From assembly GCF_028453695.1 (NCBI RefSeq), contig NC_135776.1:14826663-14890662 (forward strand): 64,000 bases of DNA, written 5' to 3'. Positions 12,640 through 22,318 of this stretch are shown piece after piece. Below the pieces are notes generated by a model, which saw only the letters and a list, made by a program, of their open reading frames with translations, did no database searches and was not told where the DNA came from. Each line of letters opens with the position of its first letter. Within the stretch, counting starts at the first letter, position 1. Source of the stretch: Augochlora pura. Lineage: Eukaryota > Arthropoda > Insecta > Hymenoptera > Halictidae. Position numbers and translations under genes: made by a program.

Positions 12640-14190
12640 TTTTCAAAGTGGACGAGAGCGTTCCACGAAATTGATTGAGCGGCACTTTAACGTTGTAGGA
12701 CCTCGTTTGTCTGAGGAAACCATTGACTGGTACACTGTTTTCTCAATTTGAAATGCATGGAATGTAAAATGAAGTATATGTAAACATTTATGAAACACTT
12801 TCAGGTGGAGATGCTTGCTAAAATTCTATGAAACTAAATTCTTAAAGAGCTAATTAAATCACTGGGTTTTGTTTTGAGTTATTTCAGGAACTAATTTATC
12901 AGACAACGTTTAAAACTGTATTTGCAAAAATTATGATTGATCTTACGAAAAGATGTCATTAAGAAATTTTATAATCGTGTAGAAATGAAATGCACTCTTA
13001 CTTATCTAATAACCAAAAATTTTGCATTATTTTGTCTCTGTTTATCGAAAACAATATAACGAAAATTTAAACAATGCTTTATATACGATTTTGAATTGTT
13101 TGTTGCTTGTAAGAATGTCGACGGACTTTCTATAATAAGTTCTATGATAAAATTCTATAATAATCCATTGCATTTAATAAATGATATTACATAGCAAATT
13201 CTATCACCTTAGACTGTATTATTTATGTTAAAATCGTACTTGAACCAGTTGATTCTACTGTACGCGTATTATTGTACAAGAGTACCATCGGGGAGATACA
13301 CCGAGTCTCTTAATTAGCATTTTACATTATGGAATCCGGATTATTTAAGTAATTAGTAGGGGATGAGCAGACACTGTGAAAAGAAGCGGAGGGACGGTCG
13401 AAATTTATTGAGCAGCATTTTTACGCTGTAGAACCTCGTTTGTTTAAGTTGATTAAGAGGTCGGTGTAGGGATTAAGGACCTTTGAAGGTGAAGGGGCGA
13501 AATGGATTTTTAAGAGAGCGTTTTTCTACCACGATTATATGAATTAATTAGGGATGAAAGTATAAAGGTGAGCGAAGTTTTAAGTACTTGTATTTGCTGA
13601 GAAAACGAGGAAGATAAAATAATTTGCGACACTGTAGAAAACCGAGAGAATAATGTAGAAAATAATGTAGAAAAGTGTGTTACACTTTTACATTTTAGAA
13701 TGTTAATCTTTTAAAATAACGATTTGATAAACATTAAAACGAGGAGGATAAAAAGAGTTCTTGGGAAAATTAATAATGTAAAATATGAATATTACAATAT
13801 ATCAATAACAATAGCTGTCAATTTATGCATAAACTTTTCTTCCTCCATAAGTCTCTAATCTGGAAGCACGATCATTGGTACATCCACCCCACAAGTACAG
13901 ATACATAAATTTTAAGCTCACCGTAAAATTCACGAAAATATTTGTTAAAGAAAAATTTTACTATACCAAGTAACTAAAAGGTTAAAGATGCTGCGGACTA
14001 AACGGGCGAAAATAATTCACAGACCAGCATTTTTGCTTCACAGAGCCGCGATGATTTGAATTAATTGGGAATTCTAATGAATTCTGTAGTATATTCGACG
14101 AGGAAATGAGAAAGATGAAACAAGTTTAATAGAGTGACACTCTTTCAACGTGGAGTTGTAGAGTCGCTTAGAATTTAAATTTAGACGTCG
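12640..14190. repeat. Diverged repeats of a roughly 0.75-kb unit
   Basis: Recognisable words recur: GATTGAGCGGCACTTTAACG with GTAGGACCTCGTTTGTCTGA near 12670-12715, then TTATTGAGCAGCATTTTTAC with GTAGAACCTCGTTTGTTTAA near 13405-13448. Weaker echoes (CAGCATTTTTGCTTCACAGA, ACACTCTTTCAACGTGGAG) occur near 14030-14150. It is read as an old, decayed duplication. Boundaries are approximate. Confidence 0.5.
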
Positions 14191-15323
14191 GTGCAAAAGG
14201 TACTCCATCCTTTTACGAGAACCATAAAAGGCATCAAAATACATTAAAACGGAATTTAATGTTGAATTACGGGACAGAGAACTGTGCCGGGAAGTTGTCT
14301 GAAATAGATTACCTTTGTCTCTTAAAAGCTTGCGCGATGTGCATAAAAGGAGAACTGCTTAAGAATGAATTATCTCATATTTATATTATCAGAACGACTT
14401 GTGAATCTGTCGAATGAAAAGGATATGAAAATCAGTACTTTGCAAGTTTGAAATTCATCGTTGTACTGTACATTTTCATGCAATTTACCATTTCGATATT
14501 TAATGTTGTCATAACTGATATGCAAAAGTTATTAAAATGTATGAATAAGTACGAAGAAAGTTTTCATATGAATAAGTAAGTGTCAGAAAGGACATAAAAT
14601 AACTGAACGAGTGTCAAGAAGTATGAAAATGTATGAATAAATATCAGTAAGTATTAAAGTGAAAAAATGTGTACCAAAATATATCAAAATGTATCAATAA
14701 GTACCCAAGATCGCCCAAGCATCAAAAAGTGTAAAAGAATCAAAATAAATAAATATATAAAATAAATAAAATAAATATATATAAATAGTATAAAAATCGA
14801 TGGAAAATGAGCAAAAACGAAATCGAAAAATAAACGAAACGTTAAAGGAGGACGAGCTATCGATTAGCGTGTCGTTCACTGAACTCGATCAACGATAAAA
14901 TCCTAGATGATGTTGATCGGAGAGTCGTGGGGGTGGAGGAAGTGGTTGTTGTTGCCGGTTCAGGGAATTCGTCCGTGTCTTCAATAAGCCGCGAACTAAT
15001 TGCGTGTGTACACTTAAATCGGGCATGCCGTAGGGCAGACGCTTCTTGCATCTTGATAGACGAGCGCATCGATTGCACGAAAACGGAGAAGCCGGTGAGC
15101 ATCGACCAACCAACCTAAATCTGCCTGACTGCGTCAGATCACGCGAACCCTTCAGCTTTCGCTCCAACGACTGCCTTCCCATTCTGGCACTTCCTATTAT
15201 CTAAACAGCGCTTCGGTATCGTCCCGCCAAAATGAATTTGCTATCTCTGCGAGGAAGCGACGTGTCCTGAAACGGACACGCGGCCACCGGAGAACTAACC
15301 CTCGGACGGGATGCATGGGAACG

Positions 15324-15464
15324 TTAATCCTTTGCGGTCGTCACTCTGCTCTATTAATTACTTTCATCAGTCCAAGCTGTTTATTCATCTTTTTATTTTT
15401 ACATGAAATTTTCTGATATTATTATGTCATATATATACATATATAGGTTTTAAGAAAGGATTAA
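15324..15464. mobile_element. Possible short TTAA-flanked element
   Basis: TTAA then TCCTTTGCGGTCGTCACTCT on the left, and GAAAGGA then TTAA on the right, 133 bp between the TTAA sites. The inverted match is only about 6 bp, so this is a weak member of the TTAA set. Confidence 0.35.
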
Positions 15465-16325
15465 TGAGATCTCTGTTTCCTTCTTAATTTTAAGTATTAT
15501 ATGTCAGTGTTCGTTCAATGAAAATTAATTTCGAGCGACATGACACATATGTGTAAAATTAATACTTGGACTTAAACTTAATAGTATATATATATATTAA
15601 TTTTTGTTTAAGGTTTAAATATTTGTGAGACAATAATATGTTTCAATTTGATGTCAAAATAAAATGAATGGATAGGTTTGAATGGATGAATAGCTGTATA
15701 TAAATATGATTGAATAATTATGCTAAATGAACGAATAATTACACTAAAAGAAAGAATACTAAACTAAATGAATGAATAACTATATATAAATATGAATGAA
15801 TCTCCATACTGAATAAACGAATAACTATGTATTAATAACGCGCTGCTATTCGACAAAAACGATGCTACAGTCTGAAATGAATCCTGTGGCATGATACGAA
15901 GCGGGAAGACGCGAAGAAACGTCGAGAAGGGGAATGCAATTGGATGGAATGGAATTTTGGTGCTCCTTCCAACAGAAGTAACGAGTTCGTATCGCGAGCC
16001 TTTGTTTAATCTGTGCAGCTACATAATTTAACTGCGCTGGGAAGTGAATTAATGGCGCGGGATGAATTCGGAGACTTTGTTATTTTATCTTGCATAGCGT
16101 AATTAATAATCTACCCTCCGTACAGCTGCAACAAAAATGACCAGCAGATTTAAGAACGGATCATTATTCACTTGTTGGGAACAGAGTTGCGTAATGTTCG
16201 TTGTTGTACAAGAATTAGAATGAACAATTTTAGCCGGTCATCATTAATTTCATTAACATAGGAATTCTTTCAAGAAAATTAGATGCATTACGGATATCGT
16301 ACTTATCGCATAATTATTTCTCGAT

Positions 16326-16436
16326 AATTAAAAATATTTTTAGAAGTAGCCGGAATTTTTGCTAATCGTTGTATTTACTTTATTTTCCTACAATAATTGG
16401 CAAAAATTCCGGCTAATTCGAGAATTATTTTTAATT
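16326..16436. repeat. Long imperfect hairpin
   Basis: The left arm, about 16326-16364, includes TAGCCGGAATTTTTGC. The right arm, about 16397-16436, includes its complement GCAAAAATTCCGGCTAA, and the arms continue outward through an ATTAAAAATA match. The loop is about 30 bp. It may be a tiny foldback element or an inverted duplication. Confidence 0.6.
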
Positions 16437-17092
16437 ACTTAGTAATCCATTGGCGTAAATAAATCCTTCTTTTCAATATTTAAAAAATTGATTTTCACGG
16501 TCTGTGAGTTTACATAAAACAACTAGAAAACGACGTAGATAAAACAACAGCTTTTTTTACACGTCCGCGTTGATAAACAAAAGAAACTATTTGGTAGTAG
16601 AGCAATAAACAACCGAAATATTAATAGAAACTCTTATCACGAGGCTGAATAACGGGGCCATTTTTCTTCGGAATAAATAACACCAGGGTAAAACGTGAAA
16701 CAAACGGAAAAATCATGTTGCGGAATGCGTAATATGCCGTGAATAATTTCCCTCGGCATCTGCGCGCCGCTGTAATTCAATGCGCCAGTTAAACGAACGA
16801 AATATCGTCCGGTAATGGACGACTATGCGAACAAATTACAGATTCGTTTTAGCAAAATGCGATTCTGCGGATCCAGCGAACAACCTTGAGAATTGATACA
16901 ACTTTATTAATAATCTCCGTAGGAGAACGCAGCGAAAATGTACATCGAGGTTATGTCAAAGTTATGTTAAATTAACTAAAAATATCGAGCCGGCAACAAA
17001 CGCTGTTTTGTTTAAACCGAGTCGCGTCGCGTGGCTGCTCGAATTCGCCTCGAGCTGAAAATTAATTGTCACTGCTCATTATATTGCCAGTG

Positions 17093-17337
17093 TTAACCCT
17101 TTGCACCCCAGTGCTGACTCTGAGACACCATTAAGATTGTTACACCGCGTCCCAAGGTGACTTTTATATCATCAAAGTGAAACGTAAAGATTGTTAATAC
17201 CGTAACTGTTGTACAATTCACAAGACTCAATTTTGTATGTGTAAAATTCACTTTGTTACGTAAAATGAAATTCTATGAAATAGAAAAAATATTATTTTAG
17301 TTTCATAGTTAAAATGGCTTCGAGTGCAAAGGGTTAA
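17093..17337. mobile_element. TTAA-flanked MITE (CCCTTTGCAC ends)
   Basis: A 237-bp segment flanked by TTAA. The left end is CCCTTTGCACCCCAGTGCTG and the right end GGCTTCGAGTGCAAAGGG, giving an inverted repeat CCCTTTGCAC. It shares its right end with the fragment at 195-233. It is a non-autonomous piggyBac-style element inserted about 380 bp before the TM6 exon. Confidence 0.7.
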
Positions 17338-17716
17338 TAATAACTCCGTCAACGCTTGTTCTTCCTATTGATAGAACTATAAATAATAAAATAAATCGAA
17401 TTTTATGGAAGATGTAGCAAGTTATCCCTTGCGCTATTCTTTTACAGCTAGATTGATTAATTTGAAAACAATTTCCCTGAAAGAATGATAGAGCTATTGT
17501 CCATTATATATTTTCGACTGCATTCATCCCTATATTTAAATAACAGTTGTTAAGCATTCTACTGCAAAATAGAAATTCATCCGAGCCATCAACTCTGATT
17601 GAACAATGTCTACAATAGAACCCGGCTAGACGCGTTGCAAAGTTGCGAGCGACAAATAGCGCAAAGTTCCCCGTCGTTTCACTACCATGTCGCTACCATA
17701 AATTTTTATTTTTCAG

Positions 17717-17828
17717 GTACTTCCATACGACAGCAAACGAAAAGTTGGAGGGCCGAACACAAAGCAGCGAGGACGCTCGGAATAATAATGGGGGCGTTCC
17801 TCCTTTGTTGGCTACCATTCTTCCTTTG
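17717..17828 (+). CDS. Octopamine-receptor-like GPCR, TM6 exon (partial gene)
   Basis: An internal coding exon of a class A biogenic-amine receptor. It is bounded by a good acceptor (TTATTTTTCAG before 17717) and a donor GTAAGT at 17829. The frame reads the end of intracellular loop 3 (KSWRAEHKAARTLGIIMG) and TM6 with the CWLPFF toggle motif. The exon ends in phase 2 inside a Trp codon, which the exon at 22108 completes to W-Y. The EHKAARTLGIIMG...CWLPFFLW pattern is typical of insect beta-adrenergic-like octopamine receptors, which are Gs-coupled in known members. Tyramine or other amine receptors are less likely alternatives. TM1-TM5 are not in the window, so they lie upstream beyond long introns. 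The subtype (beta-1, -2 or -3) cannot be fixed from this piece, so no symbol is given. Confidence 0.88.
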
Positions 17829-18210
17829 GTAAGTAGAGAGTATCCTACGTTTCGAGAACATAGTTTGTTGCTAATTTTTATCCGCAATTAAACGACGGTT
17901 TCTCTCTCGTCCGATTATTTCCGTTAAACGTCCGTCCATTTGTTGTGTTGTACGCGGGACGGCAAATCAGCTGGACGTTGAAGCCTGAGAGCAAAAATGT
18001 CGCGTGCTTACGCCAACGTTGTATGCGAATTTCAAGAGGAAAAGTCGACCATGGCCTGGACAGCTTATTGTTAGTGGACAAAGAAGTCGCCCGGCAAATG
18101 AAAGATCGCGTGTCCTGCACTTGATCAGCCTCTCTTTCACGGATAAATTTTCTCCGTCAAAGAATTGTTTTCGAAGAACCGCTTCGAAAAATCGAACGTA
18201 AAAGTGGTAT

Positions 18211-18490
18211 ATATCGCTGCAACTTAAAACATTTTTCAAACGAAAAGTATTCACGATTCTATTTTAAATAGAAGAAACTCGTGTGATGACTCTCGCGAAC
18301 GTTCTTATTATTTATCACTATTTAGCTATTCTTTCTACTTATTATCGAACATATCGCTGCAGATTAAACATTTTCCAAATGAAAAGTATATTCGCCATTC
18401 AATTTTACATAAATGTAAAAGAAATCCGTATAACGACTCTCGTTCTTATTATATATTATCAGCCACGAACACTTTCTATTTATTATCGGA
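18211..18490. repeat. Tandem duplication, two 140-bp copies
   Basis: Copy 1 (18211-18350) and copy 2 (18351-18490) both begin ATATCGCTGCA. They share an AAACATTTT-CAAA-GAAAAGTAT block, GACTCTCG, GTTCTTATTAT and a terminal TATTATCG. They are clearly diverged by substitutions and small indels. No reading frame is conserved, so it is an old non-coding duplication. Confidence 0.75.
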
Positions 18491-21388
18491 GTATTATTTT
18501 ACGACAAAAATCAATTCCTCGTACTCTTTAGCACACTTTCGAGCCATATGCAACCTTTTCTGAACGGAAACCATATTTACAAACGCGCAACACCAGCGCT
18601 TGGAATTCTCCTCTGAAATTTACATTCCTAAGTTTCCCGGAATTTCCGTCGCGAATAAAAGATTCACGGGTTCCATTCGAAAGAGCCAATTGTCCGCGTA
18701 CACGCGAGCGTGCGTCGTAGAGCATCGACGGGGGCTGCTCGTTAAAAGAATAACTGATTTCGCAGAGATCCGTCGGCGGAAGAAAAACGCGTCGTCTTGG
18801 ATCGCGTCGCGCGGCGGTGTGGTTTTCCCGCTCGTTTCCCGTCGGCTTTTTCATCGGCGACTGCGAAACCGGGGTCGACGATTTTCCGTTAAAAAGACGA
18901 AAGAGAAAGAAAACGGGGAAACCGGAGGCAGAACGCCGCGTGTTCGCGCGATATATCAGGGAGCACGGCGCAACCTGTTCGGAGCTTTCGTTTCATCGAC
19001 GCCAAGTTCCCCGAGTCGGTGAATACTCGCGAAAGCTGAGCCAGCCGCATGTTTTATTAATGCAAAGCTGAGTGCATCCCGCGGAGTATGCTGCGAGGGC
19101 TCGGCGGCCTCTCCCCCGGCTCGCAGTCTAACTATTTGCTTGGCTAAGCAATGCGGTCGCAGCTTCCCGGGAAATAGCGCGCCCGCGCGCTCCTTATTGC
19201 TCGCATAATACGACAGACAGAAGTTGCGAGGCATTGCCTCTTAATGAGAATCCAAAGCTACGAGCAGCCCGCTCGGAGATAACGCTCGGTCATTTTTGCG
19301 ACCAGATCGGACAACTTCGTCTCCGTTAGACGAAATGGAGCGGTGAAACTAATTTCGCTAACAAGCAGAACTCCGGAGTTGCGAATCGCAATTTAGACAT
19401 GGTCGTGTAAATTTCATGGCACCCATGATGATCCACAAAAGTATCCCTACACCTTTGAACAGTTCGAGGTGTACGATTTTAACCCCTTCACGGGTTAGTT
19501 TTTATAGTAAGGATAAATCTTTTTTCTTTCTTGTTTTTCCATCAATTTTGTTTCATTAGGTGAAGTCCTTTTCAATATTAATAAAGGATTCGTGAATATT
19601 ACGGGGGTGAGGGCTGAATAATTTTTCAATTGGTTATCCTTTTTGTTGTACTTAGAATAGTCGTGATTTTAAGAGAACTAAGATGTCGTTACTTATTTAT
19701 GAAAAAGATAATATTATGCAATCGTTAAAGGTTACAATGGTAACAATGTTTTTCCATGTGCATTCAATGGAAAATATCGAACGCGCACTTCGCCGGTGCA
19801 CGTATTGACACGTTCCCGTGTATGTGCTTCGTTGAAAGAAAGTCAACTTAATTTCATGCACATGGTTATGTAAAGTTATGACGGTTGGAATGGCATTGAA
19901 AAGATCGATGACGCTTCTACGTCCCATATGTTGCCCACTTGGCTTCCGTTGATTTCAACGAAATGCTAAAATTGCACGAATACTCAAGAAAACACTTTCA
20001 TGCTACTGAACATAGTATTTATATAAACTGCACTGAACATGCTGTTTATATAAAAAGAGGCTACGAGACTATATTTACGAAAAGACTAATTTCTAATTCT
20101 GCCTCGTACTTAAAATCAGCGAAGTTCACCCTTTCAGAAATTCTATTTACATATTTATAATTATTTCAAATAAAAATCGTATTAAGCTAAAATAATAACC
20201 GAATGTCACTCTTTATAAGCGATTATTGCAATTTTCGATAATTAATTATTTCTCATGAAGGCATTATTTTATAAATAAGCGTGTTTATGAATTAGTATTT
20301 CACGCAAAAATTGAGTGGAAGATGTCGTATTATATCTACGAAAACGAATACTAATCTGTTCATTTTACTTGCAAAAATACGTCCTGCAAAAAGATTACGT
20401 CCAAGCGCAAAATATAAAGGAATCGATTCTAAATGAAAAATCTGTGAACCGACGAAATTTAACCCGATCTGTTCAATTCATCGCTTCGCTTGCGCAAGTA
20501 CAAGGGTGAACATCCGCGCAAAAATTTCCATTGATAAATATTAATAACGAGCCGATCCGCGCGGGTAAAATCAGCTGATTTAGCAATAATCACATTATTC
20601 CAGCGACGCGACAGAGAACATTCGCGCGGCAACAATATTTGTGTAAACGGATGTTTGCTCTCGGAAGTGCAACCGTATCGCGAATTTTGCGAGTGCATCG
20701 AACGAATCCGGATTTAACCGAGCGCATAAACAAACAGAGACTTTGAATGATTTGCAAGCATGCTCGCCGTGACGAGCGTTATTGTGCAGACGCGGACATA
20801 TGCGAGCACGTTCGACCGTTGCCACAAATCATGGCAGCGCTGCTCGATTAGCCGTCGCGCCGTGTGGACAGAGATTTCTGGACCGCAGGACGTTTCGAAA
20901 CCTCCGTCGTCGCCTTCAAAATAAATAACTTTTGCGCAGTGACCGAAAATATGGATATTAGTCAGCGTGAATGTTTCCGGTGACGTTCGCTGATATCCCG
21001 CCGATGCAACGCGCACGGATTGCTCATAAAACGGAATTAATAGCGCAAGTTGCCCGCCGACTTCCGTCGCGGAAACTGTGCCCAAGATGGCGGCGGTGTC
21101 CTGCGCGTTCGCAAAAATTCGGTAACGCTGCCAGCATTTGCTAATATCTTCGTAGGAGAACATAATGAAAGTCGACTGCGTCGCAGAGACATTCCTATTG
21201 TTTATTAAAACTGCAATGCCCCCTGCATCTGCAGAGAGAGCAGCTAACAGTGACAGGCGTTTGCAACAAAGTCATTTCTTTTATTTTGTCGTTTACCGTG
21301 ACTCAAGCTCGATGGCATTGCATAAATAAACTGTGATCGCAGCATTGATTTCATCTTGTCTATGGAACATTGTTAGGTTATGCCTCTC

Positions 21389-21685
21389 GAGCTAAACTTT
21401 ACCTTGGGGACTATATTTGTTCGACTTTTCAGCGCGTGTTCTGATGGCTCTTGATAAGAGAAATCCAAAGATCGAGGTCCTGAATCTAGGAATTGATCGG
21501 TTAAAAAGTTACGCGCGTCATTTCGCGATAACCACCTAAAGCTATAAGCCGGGATTACGAGAATAACTTTTTAACTAGTGAATTCCTTTTAGAACTTCGA
21601 TTACTGGACTCACCCCCAATAAAATCTACTTAAATATACATCGAAAAGTCGGACAAATAGAATCCCCTTTGGTAAAGTCTAGCTC
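21389..21685. mobile_element. Foldback element with arms of about 45 bp
   Basis: The left arm starts GAGCTAAACTTTACC and runs through TATTTGTTCGACTTTTC. The right arm is the reverse complement (GAAAAGTCGGACAAATA ... GGTAAAGTCTAGCTC). A second inner pair, GGTTAAAAAGTTA and AATAACTTTTTAACTA, makes almost the whole 297 bp self-complementary. No coding capacity is seen. It lies in the last intron of the receptor gene. Confidence 0.7.
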
Positions 21686-21798
21686 TTAGTTCTGCTACTA
21701 AGATGTGAAATCATTTGAAATTCGATACTAAATCGCTTCTACAACACTTCGACATTCTAGAATCGTTTTGCGACGAAAACATTGTCACATGTATTATA

Positions 21799-22022
21799 TT
21801 AGGTCGTTCGGAAAGTCGTTTCGTTTGTTTCTTGCTGGAAATGAAACACAATAGATTACTAAACAAAAACTATTGCAAAGAATCGAACAAAATTTTTAGC
21901 TAACAAGACTTACTATATCAGTTGTCCAAATATATAATGATTATGCAGCTTAAGCGTGAAGTTGACTGTGAAAAAATTAAGTCTTTTCTTGGGGAAAACG
22001 AAATTACTTTCCGAACAACCAA
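21799..22022. mobile_element. mariner-type MITE
   Basis: Inverted ends TTAGGTCGTTCGGAAAGTCG on the left and ACTTTCCGAACAACC on the right, about 224 bp apart, resemble mariner terminal repeats that begin TTAGGT-GTTCGGAAAGT. No transposase frame remains, so it is an internal-deletion derivative. The right terminus is slightly decayed (AACCAAA rather than AACCTAA). It ends about 85 bp before the last receptor exon. Confidence 0.65.
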
Positions 22023-22107
22023 ATATATCCTCTAATTTCACGTGAAACTGGCAAACGACAAGCCAATCAAATTCGTGATCGATGATACTCTCGCTTGTCT
22101 TTTCCAG

Positions 22108-22318
22108 GTACCTAACGACATCCCTCTGCGGCGAGTCCTGCTACTGTCCCGACACAGTGGTGTCCGTCCTCTTCTGGATAGGTTACTTCAACAGTGCCCT
22201 GAATCCACTGATCTACGCGTACTTCAACCGCGACTTCCGCGAGGCGTTCAAGGACACCCTGAAGAGCGCGCTGCCCTGCTGCGCGAGCTGTTGGAAGACG
22301 CCGTCGCAGTTCGTCTAG
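22108..22318 (+). CDS. Octopamine-receptor-like GPCR, TM7 and C-terminal exon
   Basis: The terminal coding exon of the same receptor. The acceptor CTTTTCCAG precedes G-TAC, which completes the split Trp codon and continues YLTTSLCGESCYCPD (extracellular loop 3 with a C-X3-C-X-C pattern). TM7 follows (VLFWIGYFNSALNPLIYAYF, with NPLIY as the NPxxY motif), then helix 8 (NRDFREAFKDTL) and a short tail with clustered cysteines (PCCASC) that are probable palmitoylation sites. The stop codon is TAG at 22316-22318. The tail is only about 20 residues after helix 8. The phase (2 to 2) and frame agree with the TM6 exon, so the two belong to one transcript. Family assignment is strong; the subtype is inferred as beta-like octopamine receptor. 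Confidence 0.9.

Larger units (their letters stand above)
11568..17716. other. Non-coding block upstream of the TM6 exon, repeat-rich
   Basis: No exon is supported. The block holds several TTAA-flanked elements, a series of diverged repeats over 12.6-14.2 kb, degenerate AT-rich tandems at about 14.53-14.72 and 15.66-15.85 kb, and a hairpin at 16326-16436. It probably belongs to the intron before the TM6 exon of the receptor gene, because no candidate exon for TM1-TM5 is visible. Confidence 0.5.
17829..22107 (+). other. Intron between TM6 and TM7 exons
   Basis: The intron starts GTAAGT and ends CTTTTCCAG; it is about 4.3 kb. It contains a 140-bp tandem duplication (18211-18490), GC-rich patches with chance open frames (18600-19230, and a 149-codon minus-strand frame at 20714-21163), a foldback element (21389-21685) and a mariner-derived MITE (21799-22022). 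No exon was found inside. Confidence 0.8.

Noticed and set aside
20714..21163. A 149-codon minus-strand open frame inside the receptor intron
   Set aside because: It lies in GC-rich intronic DNA, shows no family resemblance and no splice or polyadenylation context. Long chance frames are common at this composition.
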